Source of the DNA: Leucosporidium creatinivorum | Lineage: Eukaryota; Basidiomycota; Microbotryomycetes; Leucosporidiales; Leucosporidiaceae | Assembly: GCA_001600635.1 (NCBI GenBank) | Contig: BCKL01000028.1 | Coordinates: 1-64,000 of the forward strand | Length of the DNA stretch: 64,000 bases | Reading direction: 5' to 3' | Part shown: piece after piece, positions 47,601 through 59,053 of the stretch | How the letters are laid out: each line of letters begins with the position of its first letter | How positions within the stretch are numbered: position 1 is the first letter of the stretch | Notes under the pieces: generated by a model | The model's database searches: none | The model's input: the letters and a program-made list of their open reading frames with translations, nothing else | What the model was told of the DNA's origin: nothing | Translations under genes and position numbers: made by a program

Positions 47601-48431
47601 CCAGAGCTAACTTCCCCGCCCTCCTCACAGGGAGGAACCGACTTCACTTGCTCAGCTTTACGTGTGGGCGCACCTTGGTGGAGAGCGACGATCCCACAGT
47701 GGTGGTGTAAGTGCTCTCGCTGTCCAAGTTCCGAGCCTCGCTGATCGTTTCTCGGTCCCTCCTCGCGCTCTCCATCTCGCATCACTTCTATCGCCCCTCA
47801 CCTCTTCTCTCCTCCCTCTTCATCCCTCACGCCGTCTCGTTCCCCTAGTCTTCCTGACCATCCCACTGTTCCTCTGGACGCTGAGCATGAACTGCAAGCA
47901 ACCAACCTACCGACGTGATACCGCAGTTATGTTACTCATCGGAGGTGCTGGTGAGCGTTTCTCTTCCTCCCCATTAGTGACGCCGAGAGCTGATCCACCT
48001 CACTCGCAGGATACGCCTGCAACTTCTTCTCGGCGCGCGTTTTCGTAGGCCGACCCGACATCACCTCGGCGATTGGCTCCTTCATCGTCTCCATGCTGTC
48101 CAACATATACGCCAAGACAACACATTCGTCGGCCTACATCGTCATGCTGGCAGGTGTCTTTGGTCAACTCCCGTCTGGTCTCGCCAACGGGGGCCTCCTT
48201 CGCTTCGCTACCGACTCGAGCAAGGCAGCCTTCGCCTCGGGCATCTCGGCCGCTCAGTCACTCGTACAAGTCGTCATCGGCACCACCGTCGGTCTCTTTG
48301 CAGCTACTGCTCGTGCGTTCCCTCTTGCTTGGCTACATTGAGCGCCGTCGCTCACCTCGGCCTTCCCAACAGTCGTCAATCTCCTCTTCGGCGGAGGTCG
48401 CCGTCGTGGAGCCAACTTCTCTTCGCTTTGA
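44609..48431 (+). CDS. ThrE/DUF1212 (Prm10-like) membrane protein, copy A
   Basis: About ten exons encode roughly 1,040 residues. The first half is a long, Ser-rich, probably cytosolic N-terminus with two short conserved blocks (SGGILAALIALSAQPNS and KQLRKLGGHLGLEVDTE). The ThrE core starts with KRKRRKLKEKRMRQEIFITQ and FILKLARSFMMYGSPTHRLE, then LISFGDSQTHTSDIK, and continues into about ten membrane helices with ILPGYIVLCGALELANRSIV and SGSVRLVYSLLYTLFLGFGL. That is the signature of fungal DUF1212/DUF3815 proteins, including yeast Prm10. Relatives in bacteria export threonine; the fungal substrate is unknown. The C-terminus GGGRRRGANFSSL matches copy B. Exon positions match the paralogue, including a long pyrimidine-rich intron before the FLTIP exon. 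Confidence 0.9.
47391..47456 (+). repeat. 66-nt tract identical to copy B (51851-51916)
   Basis: These 66 bases, coding for VLILPGYIVLCGALELANRS plus Ile-Val, match 51851-51916 base for base, while the flanking codons of the two paralogues differ at many synonymous sites. Confidence 0.95.
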
Positions 48432-49049
48432 GCATACGATATCATCACATCCCTCTCATACAGCATCACCCCATACCCTAGATTCCCTCCCATCTTCCTC
48501 CGCCGAGCCTGTCAAGTTACGCATGTGGTCTATTAGAGATTCGGTGTAGCGCAGTTCAAGAAGCTTAGATTATCGTAGAATGTACCACTATCTCACTGGT
48601 GATCTCGAACTAGCCTGGACAGCCAGCGACTCGGCGCAGGAGTCTTTCGCCGAGACCGAGAGTGCGGAGTTGTACAAGCGGGTGGGGCTGCCTGGATACC
48701 ACCTTTCAGCTTTACTAGTGCACACTCACTGCTAGCTTGCACGCCGAAACGCTCTTCTGTTCTCCTCCTAATTCCGACGCCAAGACTCGCGACCGAGCAG
48801 CCCACTTTCTCTCTTTCGCCTCATCTCGACTCGTTTCTCCGCCTCGACAGCTCGGGGCTTCGTCCCTTCAGCTACAGAAGGCGTCTGCCTACTAGCAGAT
48901 CGCCTCCCACCATCCAGTCGCCCTTCTCTCGCGCCTTCGCCAGCAATTTCCCTCTGACGGCATCAAAACACGAGCCTGATAGCGACTCTGCTGCACATCG
49001 ATAGTCCCAGGAGCGGTCTCTCCGAGCGGCTCAAACTACAGCCCACGCC
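48432..49049. other. Intergenic region between the ThrE-like paralogues
   Basis: About 620 nt with the 3' end of copy A and the promoter and leader of copy B. No gene was recognised, and no direct repeat marks the duplication border by eye. Confidence 0.45.
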
Positions 49050-52000
49050 ATGGACTCGTCGGCTCCCCCCTCCGGCCCTCATTCGCCCGTAGCAACCAAT
49101 TTCGCTTTCGCGTCGCAACCTCCCTCTCGGCCTGCCTCAGGACGCCGCGTCAATTGGCCAGCAGAGCTCCCTCCGCGCGTACACCAACACAATCGGTCGA
49201 ATGTGTCCATCTCGATGACCCCGCCAGTCGAATCGCAGGAGAAGGAGGTCCAATTCACGCCCGGCGACGACGAGGACGAGAACCCCTTCGACTCGCGTTA
49301 CGCCGTGCGGGAAGGGTCGGTAGCCAGCGTCGACGAAACCAGGGATCAGTTGGATGCTGTCCGAGAACAGCTGGAGGTCTGGGTCGACCCGAACGAGCGG
49401 GACGGCCTGCCGACGACGAAGGATTCCAAGGCCGCCAACGAGAAGAAGGCGAGGGCATTAACTCGGGCGTTCAGAACGGGCACCATGGGCTTCTTGAAGC
49501 AGAAGAAGCAGGGAAAGCCGATGGCAGGCTTCCAGAGCGGGCGAGGTGATGGCAGAGACGAGGAGAAGGGAGTCGCCGAAGCTGCCTCGCCGCCGCTCGC
49601 CGCCGGAGGAGGAATCCTCGCCGCCCTCATCGCGCTCAACGCTCAGCCCGACTCCCTTCCACCCTCTGCCGACCCTTCGCCTGGCCACAGCGCGCCCACC
49701 ACGCCTGGAGGATCGCCGCTGCCCCTCTCGCCCGTCGACTCGGAGGACGATTCGGACGACGAAGTCGAGCGAGAACGCTTTCTGGCACGGCAGCGCGCCC
49801 ATCGAGCAAGCAAGAACGCCTTCCACGCCACCTCATCTGCCTTCGCAGGAGCTACGAGGTCGGCTGCTGTCTCGGCCCTCTCCCTTGCGACAGGAGGATC
49901 GAGTCGACCTCGCTCGGTGGACGGCGGAGATCGCCCTTTTCGCCGTACCCAGTCCTCCTCCACCTTGTACCAAACCATCTCCCGCGCTTCCTCCGCCTCT
50001 CTTTCCCGCGACAACCTCCTTCTCCCACACCAGCGCTCGCAGTCGCAGACGAGCCTCAGCAACGCTCTCGGCGCGTCCAACTTCTCACCTCCCACGTCGC
50101 CCATCGCCAAGTCCCAGTCCTCCTCGGCACTTACCAGCCTCGTCGCTACCGGATCGGGAGCCTCATCGCCGTCGCCGCCGCCGAGCCCAGGTCTGTACCG
50201 CCAGCGGGTCGTCAAGCCTGGGGCGGGAGTTGCGAAGCAGCTTCGACGGATAGGAGGGCATCTCGGACTCGAGGTCGACACCGAGGCAACCCGGCCTGAT
50301 GCTGCTCGCAGTGCTGCAGGCGTGTTTGGTGGCTTGGTGATGAGCACGGTACGTCCAGCTCGGCGTCGCCGCCTTCTCACACTCGCTGACCTCTCGCTCT
50401 TCAGTCCAACCTCGCCGGCGCCGCCTCCCCCTCCGCCAACGCCCTCGCTCCCATCCCTTCCAAGTCGGGCTTCCACATCTCGCGCTACAAGGCGACGCCG
50501 TCCAAATCCCTCGATCTTGGTCGAGCGCATAAGTCATCCGAGCACCTCCCTCGCCTCGGCAGTCGACCAGATCTCACTCGAGGCAGGTCCGCTGATACGG
50601 TGCTGAGGGGTCTAAGGCCTAGCTCCGTCTCGAGGCCTGCGTCTGTGTCGAGGCCGCCATCCATCGGCGCCCGACCAGGCGAGGAGGGCTTTGTCGAGAA
50701 GACTGCCGAGGAGCTGTACGAGGCGGACGAAGAGCCTGAAATGCTCAGCATGCCGACGAGGAAGAAGCGAGGCGCAGGACTCAAGCTGCATATTCAGGAC
50801 ATGGTGCGTAGACCGTCTCTCCTTGCTGTCGTTTCCCGCTGACCTCGTCGGCGCCGACAGCCTCCACCGACTTTCCGTTTCGGCGGCCTCTCCTCTCCCG
50901 GCTCGGCCTCTCCTCGTCGCGAGTCGCCACTTCGCGACAACTTCTTCTCTGCCGGCCGCTACCACGAGACCGACGAGGAGCGCGATCAGCGAGAATGGGC
51001 CAAGGAGAAGCGGAAACGGCGGAAGCTCAAGGAAAAGAAGATGAGGCACGAGGTCTTCATCGTTCAGCACGTCGCCACCATCATCGCCAGGCAGGACTTT
51101 ATCCTCAAGCTGGCGAGGTCGTTCATGATGTGAGCCTCTAGCCGTCGAAGGACGAGGGTCCTCCGAGTCGAGCTGATTTCCCGCTTCGCAGGTACGGAGC
51201 TCAGACTCATCGCCTCGAAGCTCAGATCCAGGCAACTGCACGAGTACTCGAACTCGAGCTGCAGTGCATCTACCTCCCCAGCATGATGCTCATCTCCTTC
51301 GGCGATTCTCAGACCCATACTTCGGATGTCAAGGTGAGCCAACTCGATCAGAAGTCACTTCTACTAGCTTGCTGACCTCCCTTTCGTCGTACAGTTCCTC
51401 AAGCAAGCGAACGGACTCGACCTCGGCAAGATCCAAGCGGCCTTCGCCATCTACAACAAGGTCGTTCGCGACAAGCTTGGCGTCACCGAAGCGGCTGTAG
51501 AGCTTGACGACCTCTTCCTCGAGCCGCCCAAGTACAAGCTTTGGCAACAGCTCATCATCGGAGGTCTCGCCGGAGCGTTTATCATGCCGTCAGCCTTCTA
51601 TGGATCGTTCATCGACTGCCTCGTCGCCATCCCACTCGGCATGCTCCTCGTCCTCGTTCAAGTCCTGTGCTCCCGCAACGATCTCTACTCGAGTCTGTTC
51701 GAGTGAGTTCTTACATCTGTCCCTCTGTCCGAGCTCGCGCTAACCCTTCTACGCCCCAGGATCGTCATCGCTTGCCTCAACGCCGTCCTCGCCGCCGCCC
51801 TCGCACGCACCAAGCATTTTTGCTTTGCCTCGGTCGCTTCAGGCAGCGTCGTCCTCATCCTACCAGGATATATAGTCCTTTGCGGCGCCCTCGAACTCGC
51901 CAACCGGTCCATCGTTGCCGGCTCGGTGCGGCTGGTCTACTCGGTTCTGTATGCTCTGTTCCTCGGCTTCGGTTTGTCGGCCGGCTCAGAGGTATACCAG

Positions 52001-52871
52001 CGCATTTCGGGGACGGTGATCGAGGTGAGTCGAGTGCTGCCGAGCCGACTTTCGTCGCTGACCTTTCTCGCTTCGCAGGGCTCGACCGACTTCACATGCG
52101 CCGCGTTACGTGTTGATGCACCTTGGTACCGAGCTACGATCCCTCAGTGGTGGTGTAAGTCTGCCAGCTTACGCCCGCCCCCCCCTAGAGATTCTCGCTG
52201 ACGGCCCTTCTTTCATTTCTCTCGCTCTGCCTCCTCGTCGACCACCCCTGTCCCTCCACTTTCTTCCTTCCCACTCTTCTTCCTCCACTCTTCTGCCTCT
52301 CCCTGCCTCTCCCCATCGTCTTGCTCTCGCTTCGCTCCCTTTAGACTTCCTCACCATACCGGGGTTCCTTCTCATGCTGGCTCTCCGAAACGGACAACCG
52401 TTCTACAGGAAGGAGACCCTCGTCATGCTCCTCGTTGGCTCAGCGGGATTTTCCTGCAACTTCTTCTCGGGTCGAGTCTTCATCAACCGCCCCGACATCA
52501 CCAGCGCCATCGGAGCCTTCTGCATCGGCCTCCTCTCCAATATCTACGGGAAGACAACTCGGTCTTCAGGCTTCGTCATCGTCGTCGTTGCCATCTTCAT
52601 TCAACTCCCATCCGGCCTGCTCAACGGAGGACTACTCAAGTTCGCCAGCGACTCGACTTCGGGCAGCTCGAGCGCCCTCTCGTCGGGATTGAGCGCGGCG
52701 CAGACGCTTGTTGAGGTGGCCATTGGACTCACCGTCGGTCTGTTTGTGGCTGCTGCAGGTGAGTGCGACCCTTCGAGACGTCTGGTACGAAGCTGACCAT
52801 CTGCCTCGGTCGCAGTCTCGAACGTCTTCGGCGGGGGTCGACGCCGAGGAGGCAACCTCTCCTCCCTGTAG
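49050..52871 (+). CDS. ThrE/DUF1212 (Prm10-like) membrane protein, copy B
   Basis: This is the head-to-tail paralogue of the gene at 44609, with the same exon layout and about 1,060 residues. Shared N-terminal blocks (ETRDQLDAVREQLEVWVDP, GGGILAALIALNAQPDS, KQLRRIGGHLGLEVDTE) show that even the long cytosolic part was duplicated. The core reads FILKLARSFMMYGAQTHRLE, LISFGDSQTHTSDVK, SGSVVLILPGYIVLCGALEL, AGSVRLVYSVLYALFLGFGL and STDFTCAALRVDAPWYRATI, then a series of membrane helices to GGGRRRGGNLSSL. The middle Ser/Pro region has diverged freely, so the duplication is not recent. Transport activity is inferred from the ThrE family only. Confidence 0.9.
51851..51916 (+). repeat. 66-nt tract identical to copy A (47391-47456)
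   Basis: Partner of the identical tract in copy A. It covers the conserved PG-x-x-x-LCGALEL core of the ThrE fold. Confidence 0.95.
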
Positions 52872-53312
52872 ACGCCCATCAACCACTCATCCCCCTTCCC
52901 TCCCCATTGCTATCCCTCCTCTTCAACCCTCACTGCCGCTCGCCGGCAGCTCCCAACCTCCCGCTCGGCGCAGCTCATAGACATTCTCGGACACTTTCTC
53001 AGTAAACTTTAGACGGGCCTCGATGGGTTATAGATCAGTACATTCGGTTATAGTAGCATTACATCGCTTGGAAGCAATAGAGTCGTTCAGCATTCGACTT
53101 TCGGCGAGGAGGCGAGCGAGAGACGGCGAGTCTCTTCGCCCTCTGCTCCACCTCTGGCATCCCTTTACATCGTCACCGCTCCCTCTCGTTGCGAACCACT
53201 TTGTTACAGATTTTTGACGATCACCTGCACCCCACCATTCTCGCCTCGGACATGTCGCTCAAGCAGACTGGGCGTCCGCGCCGGCTTGTCTTCCCCCCGC
53301 CTGCTCGCCTGC
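52872..53312. other. Intergenic region upstream of the chitosanase
   Basis: About 440 nt with GTAGCAT at 53053 and TCGGCGA at 53101. An acceptor-like TGTTACAG near 53210 suggests that the chitosanase transcript has an upstream exon. A signal-peptide exon may lie here, but I could not place it. Confidence 0.45.
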
Positions 53313-55162
53313 ATGCCTCCCTCGCCTCGAAAGCGGGTCCGACGAGCAGAGACCCCGTCTTCGACCCTTCAGGACGTACCCCCTGGTCTGCTCGCTCTCT
53401 ACGACGGGATTGGAGGGGGAGGGACGCTCAAATGCGAGCATGAGCTGGCAGGGGGATACAAAATTAATGGAGCGGGAAAGGATGGTACGAGCTATTGTGG
53501 AGATGCAGCTAAAGCTTCTTACGTGTACTGGTAAGTCGAGTGTTGAGCCTCACGCGGAGCAGCGGGAGCGCGAGCAGCGGTTGCTGAAGTCGCTGTCCGA
53601 GTGCGCAGGATGTCGAAAATGGATGTTGGTGAGCTCAAAACAAGTTGATCGAGTACTTTCTACGCCGCTGACATACTCACATGCAGATTGTGAGCCCGGA
53701 GTAAGCCGAGAAACCTCCGCCGAGCTGAACTTACCGCCCACTCTGCAGGCGACGGCGGAGATGTAACTTCAAGAGTCTGCGCCGACGATCCCTCATACCT
53801 AGGCGACACGGCATATCAAGATCGTAAGCTCTCGGCCTTCAGTCGTGCTCGACCTTCGCTCCTGCTCGGCGACGACGAGCCTGACCTCGGCGATGGTCTC
53901 TCACAGCCAGCGGCAAGAACATCGACGCCGTCAACGTGCCCTACGTCGTCATCAACTTTGACGAGAAGTTCCGACCCGACAAAGACGCTAACATCCAGCC
54001 TCTGTCGGTCGTCGCCGTGATCTGCGGCAAGGGAGGGAAAATGGCATTCGGCGTGTGGGCCGACACGAATGCGCTGGGCTCGATGGGCGAGGCGAGCTAT
54101 GCATTAGCAAACGAGTGCTTCCCCAACGATGGGTTGTCGGGCAATCTAGGTCATAAACCTGCTGGTGAGTGCTCGACTGGGCGCTTGCCTTGGCCTGCTC
54201 GGACTTGGAAGCCGAGCTGCCCAGAGCTACCCGTCGCTAATTAGGGATCTAACTCATGTCGTTCGTGCTCGCAGATGTGCTGTGTGGGTGTAGCCTGCTT
54301 TTCGGCGGACCTCTGTAGCCCGTCGAGCTCAAATGTCGGGACTCGGCTCACCCTCTCGTCTCGCAGACATCGCCTTCGCTGGAGACGCTTCCTCCACTGT
54401 CCCATCCGGATCAGGCAGTGATGCCAACGCGCTCAAGAAGACGGGCAACGCCCTGGTCGCCGCTGCGTTCGGCGGTGGCAGCGGAGGCGGATCAACCTCA
54501 CCGACGACAACCTCGGGGGGAGGGCAGTCGACCTCGACGACCTCGCAAGGCTCAAAACCAATGACCCCAGGCGACGCCGAGCCAACACCAGGTGGCAGTA
54601 AGACCAGTCAAGCTTCCAGCCCTGTATCGAAGGCGGGTACGGCAAGTTCGACCCCTGCCTCGCCGTCGACGCCAAAGCCGAGCACTTCTCCAGTCGATAC
54701 CGAGTGAGTTTCTCCTCTGATTCGGCTGTGATGCGTCGACGTGGTTTTACTGTTTTGCTCGCTGACTCACCTCTGCCCTCTCCCCTCCCCTCCTCATGCA
54801 GCACCCTCGGCCTCTCGTCTTCCGCCCTCCTCGCTCTCGGCGCCTGCCTTCTCATCCTCTTCATCGGCGTCATTCTCGCCTACGTCGTGCTACATCGCTC
54901 TCATGCCGACCATATCCAGCGGAAGAGGGTGCACGACAGGATCTACTATGGTGCACCGAGGGATGAGGACGAGGAGGAGAAGCCGACTCGGACTAGAACG
55001 AAAGTGCGGGGCAGGCGAAGTGGGAAGGATGGCTGGAGTAGCGAGGATGGTACTGGCAGTAGTGAAGATAGTGGGACGAGTGATGGGAGTAGTACGGATG
55101 GTAGCGAGGAGGAGCTGGTACGCCGGCCGACTCGGCGCCGAAGGAAGGACTGGAACGATTGA
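53313..55162 (+). CDS. Membrane-anchored GH75 chitosanase
   Basis: GH75 enzymes hydrolyse chitosan. About eight exons encode roughly 420 residues. The family signature is strong: DVPPGLLALYDGI, GTSYCGDAAKASYVYW, MDVDCDGGDVTSRVCADDPS, LGDTAYQD, DAVNVPYVVINF, IQPLSVVAVICG, then FGVWADTNALGSMGEASYAL with the catalytic Asp and Glu, CFPNDGLSGNLGHKPADVLY and IAFAG. DVDCDG needs a 3-nt microexon at 53687-53689. After the enzyme come a Ser/Thr/Gly-rich linker, one membrane helix (LLALGACLLILFIGVILAYV) and a basic and acidic cytosolic tail. So the enzyme should face the cell wall, anchored in the plasma membrane. Oddly, no signal peptide is visible after the only in-frame ATG (53313, MPPSPRKRVRR); the true start may lie in an unseen upstream exon. 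Confidence 0.85.
53687..53689 (+). other. 3-nt microexon (ATT) in the chitosanase gene
   Basis: ATT lies between an acceptor (ACATGCAG, with GCTGAC 20-25 nt upstream) and a donor (GTGAGC, followed by GCTGAA and CTGCAG). Joining G|ATT|GC restores Asp-Cys in the conserved MDVDCDG motif of GH75. Skipping it keeps the frame but changes the motif. Confidence 0.7.
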
Positions 55163-55673
55163 TGGGGTTCAAGGCCGGGCTCACGGTCAGATGAGTCAGA
55201 AAGAGATTATACGGGCAGAATCAGCCTGCTGAGTACCATCAGAGCCTTCTCGTGGCGGTTCAGCAAAGCTTCGGCGATCAGCTCGGCGAGCTAGGGTCTC
55301 TCTCGACTTGGCACAGAGTCGGTCGTAAGAGGTGAAGAATGTATCACATATCTGATGGATGCCACCGCATCAGTCTCAGCCTTCGACGAGCCTTTCCAGA
55401 CCCTGCCTGCGAGCACCGAGGTTTGACCGAGAGCTCAAAGGACCTCTTCTCTTTGACCGGAGTACAGCTCTGAGAAGCAGCTGATAAAGTGAACTATTTC
55501 TCCACCAACCACTGCAGCCACACAACAACAACTTGAGCCGTCATCTTTGACCCTGCCAGGCTGCCTCTTGCCCATGCCCTCGAGTTGAATTGCGGTTGGC
55601 CTCTTTCCTCATCTTTCTCGCCTCTCAACAACTCGACTAAAGAAATCGTCCTACAGCGCTCCAGGTCTGGTGC
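55163..55673. other. Intergenic region chitosanase / zinc-ribbon gene
   Basis: About 510 nt. Two TCGGCGA words (55271, 55283) lie close together. An acceptor CTACAG at about 55656 just before the next ATG suggests a 5'UTR intron. Confidence 0.45.
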
Positions 55674-58600
55674 ATGTCCCCGCTCAACTTCTTCGTCGGC
55701 TCCTCCTCCAGCGCCGACCATGAAGCTTCACGAGAAGATGACGAGGGAGCGAGAGAGAGCAGCGGATCCGAAGACGAGCAAGATCTCGATGTAGAGGACT
55801 TGCTCTGGGCAGCTCAGGTGAGTGTGGTTGCTCCGCTTATGCTTCCTTCTATACCGGTACAGCTGCACCTGCTGGACGACAGCCTGCCGCTCCGCACGTG
55901 GGCTGGACGATGCTAGGGATGTAGGGGAGTGGCAGGGGGGGGATCTAGCGCATCGTACAGCAGCAGGCGCTCCCACGGACGCACCCTTGCGCTGTTGCTG
56001 GGCCGAGCCGAGCCGACGAGCGAGCGCCGAGCCTAGCAGGCTTCGATGAGCAGTGGGAGGAGATGGGGACGCAGATTGATTGTCATCAGGATGTAGATGA
56101 GCTTGGGAAGCTGCAGCGGTACTTGGAGCAGCAGCAAAAGCATCTCGCTTGCCCGTCTGTACGGCTCCAGCGACACTCGCGCCCTCTCTTTCGATGGCGG
56201 CGGCAGGAGCTGTCGCGCGAGCAGTGGGCTGCCCCGATGAGGCTCGGGAGGCGCTAAAGAGGCATAGGCTGCACGCAGGCGATACCACGTCGATACAAAT
56301 CTATACGAGAGCGCTACAGGAGCAATTGCTGACCTTCCTTCGGCGCCCTGCAGATGGACCTCATCGGCCACCGACACCCTCAAGCGGTCACAAAGCTTCA
56401 GCAGGCAGTCGGCCTCTACTCCTCTGCAGCATGCGCTACCCTCGGAAAGTGAGTCGAAGGCCTCAGCCCGCGCCATCCGAATCAGAAGAGCTCGCTAACG
56501 GCGCTCGCCCGATCTTCCCTCTCCAGCCTCCTCTCGCGAGGTCTGCGTGGAGAACACCTCTCTCATTCCTGCCCGCCAGATCACCCTTCTCCCACCCTCG
56601 ACGACCCGGTCGCTTCCGGCTCCAACCCCAAGCGACCAGCCGTTCTTCGCACAATGACCACTCCGGCAACTCATGCAGCTTCGCACGACGACTCGATTGC
56701 AGCGGCCAAGCTCTTCGTCAAGGGTCTTGAGTTTGAGCTCGCCAAACCACTCGAGCCGATACCTGCTCGTCCTGTGTCCGACGACAGCGATGCCGAGGAC
56801 GGCGCCGAGGGTCGGTGGTTCAGCTTGGAGCGAGCGCTTGATCTGATCGTTGGCGTACGTTCTTCGCGTTTCCTACGCTCAAAGAGTTGTGCTCATATGC
56901 TCATATTCATCCTCTCACAACAGCTCACCGACAGCTACCGATTCGGCGTACTTCATCCGCCCGCCGAAGACGAGCCGACGCCAGAGGACGATCCCTGGGG
57001 CCGAGGCGCAACCATCGCCCATGAGATGCTCGTTCACCCTTCCATCACCGTCCCACCGCCACTCAGCTCCTCTAAATCCCTACCGCCCGTCTCCACCTCT
57101 CCTCGTACTCGCTCCGTGTCCCGCTCCTACGCCCATCCCTCGACGAAGCTCCCACCTCCCACGGCCGTTCATCACCCCCACCCGCACCTCTCCGCAGCGA
57201 CCAAGCTTCGCATCACAGTCACGGTGCATGCGCTTTACCTCCTCGCCCTCCAAGTCTGGCCGGCAGACAAGAGCGCCGCCGAGGGCTACTGGCGCGACAT
57301 TATCAGCATTGGAGGAAGCGGCGTTGGCACGAAAGAGGGCGAGGAAGTCGTCGAGCGAGCGCGGCGGAGAGTGGATGGGATCCACCGCAAGGAGGGTTCT
57401 GACGCGGCCTGGCACGTTGCCAAGCAGAAGAATCGTGGACGGAAGCCGAAGCGAGGAGTGACGACGGGAACGGTTGGAGTCGACGCTCTCGGTGGAGGCG
57501 ACGCGCTCGCTGATATCTGGAGGGAGAAGCGGGAGAAGGAAGCAGAGTGGAAGATGTCGGCTTCTAGCGGAGGAGGACACTCGCCGCCTACGGTCAAGGT
57601 CGATCTCAAGGGCAAAGGCAGAGCGACGTCGACGGAGGAGCAGCCCATCCACTCTTACGGCAACACTTCTGCCATCACCATCCGCGCCAACGGCGAGGAC
57701 GGCCATAGTCGAGGTCCCTCCTCGCTCGCCACCTCCACCGTCTCCGCCTCTCGCACTCCTCGCCCCTCCAAATTCCACTTCGCCACCGACCCTCCCAACG
57801 ACTACCCTTCGCCTCCAAACACCCCCGGTCACTCTCCTCCTCAACCCCTCCGATCGGAGGCTCCTCACGAAGGCCACGGCATCGTCGGCGTCGCCTCGTT
57901 CACCAACACCATCGCGACCGAAGAGCCCGAATCGTACTTCCCGCCTCAAGCTTCCACCTCTCCCGACACCTCCATCTCCACCCACTCGCTCAACAACGAC
58001 GCTCGGCGCCACACTCCCTCCCTCCACCGCAAGCACTCTCGCACCTCCCTCGGCGGCGCCTTCTCGCCCTCAAGCAAGCTCATCTCCCGCGTACGGAGCT
58101 CGGCTAGCGTCTCGACTCTACCGCCCGATTTCGGATCGACAAGACCTAGCGAGCCTTGGGCGCGGGAACCGACGACGGCGATTGGAGGGATTAGCTTCGA
58201 GGGCGCTCTCGCCGAGTCGGGACCGGTGGGGAGGCCGAGAGCTGTGTCACTCGCGGGACCGTCGCTCAGCGCCGGTGCCAACAGGAGTAGCAGCGGATGG
58301 AAGAGCGGATGGAAGCAGACGCTGTCGAGCTTGAGGGAGTCATCGTCGCGGATTATCGAGGGATTGACGACGCCGAGGAGCCCGCCGCCGCCTTCGGCCG
58401 AGGAGGTGTTAAGGGAGATGCTCGCCAAGGATGATGAGAGCGCTGGTCCTGGGATGATGTGGGCGTCGTTCGAAGAGGAGCAGCTGGAGACGGAGCACGA
58501 AGAGGAGCATTCGGACGAGGAGGACGGCGAGCGGAAGCAGGAGCAACCGGAACCCTCCACTTCGAAGCTCGACTCGGACCGCCTTGCTCCTCCCGCATCG

Positions 58601-59053
58601 CCCATCGCCTCCACCTCCTCCAGCGGGCGCCTCTCGCCCAAAGCCCCTCATCCCAAACTTCACCGCCTCAACTCCGCCTCGACCCTCTCCACTCGCTCCT
58701 TCGTCGACGTCACCTCCGCCGAACCTCGCGTACCCTACCACACCTCTACGAACCCTCCCACTCCCGAACGCAGCTCCCGCGCCAACTCCCACCGCCGCGT
58801 CGTCTCTTCGCCCAACCTCCTCGGTGCTCCCGTCGACATGGACCCTCTTCTCCTCGAACTGGAGCGTCAGAGCCGCGTCGGCGTCAAGACGGTGTGCGCT
58901 ACTTGCGGCAAGAAGGGGCTCAACTACCCTCGAGCTCGAGGTGGTGGCACGTACTGTAGCAGGGACTGTAGGGTCAAGGGATTGAAGGTGCAGAGCAGCA
59001 TGGAGCGGAAGGGGAAGGAGAAGGAGGCTTCGTCGGTGAAGGCAGCAGCTTGA
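55674..59053 (+). CDS. Large disordered protein with a C-terminal zinc ribbon, function unknown
   Basis: The main exon pair (from 56540 to the stop at 59053, with an in-frame intron at about 56853-56921) gives some 800 residues. Upstream exons join in frame: VTKLQQAVGLYSSAACATLG from about 56354, FDEQWEEMGTQIDCHQDVDE and LGKLQRYLEQQQKHL from about 56040, and a probable first exon from ATG 55674 (SPLNFFVGSS to VEDLLWAAQ). The exons between 55817 and 56040 are my least certain call. Features are an N-terminal helical part, an acidic patch, KLRITVTVHALYLLALQVWP as a helix, a long Ser/Pro-rich middle, and at the C-terminus CATCGKKGLNYPRARGGG followed by YCSRDCR, a four-cysteine zinc site. No family was recognised; an adaptor or nuclear role is possible. 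Confidence 0.7.

Noticed and set aside
49643-50530. A 295-codon minus-strand frame across ThrE-like copy B
   Set aside because: It mirrors the Ser-rich exon of copy B in composition. Copy A has only short counterparts, and no motif is visible.
17313-55162. A dedicated chitin/chitosan cluster formed by the secreted deacetylase and the chitosanase
   Set aside because: The two genes are about 32 kb apart with many housekeeping genes between them. Shared context is weak, so I do not claim a functional cluster.
57080-58036. A long open frame of about 318 codons on the minus strand inside the zinc-ribbon gene
   Set aside because: It is antisense to a continuous coding exon, Arg/Val/Gly-rich in the manner of GC-rich shadow frames, and has no family motif or splice logic.
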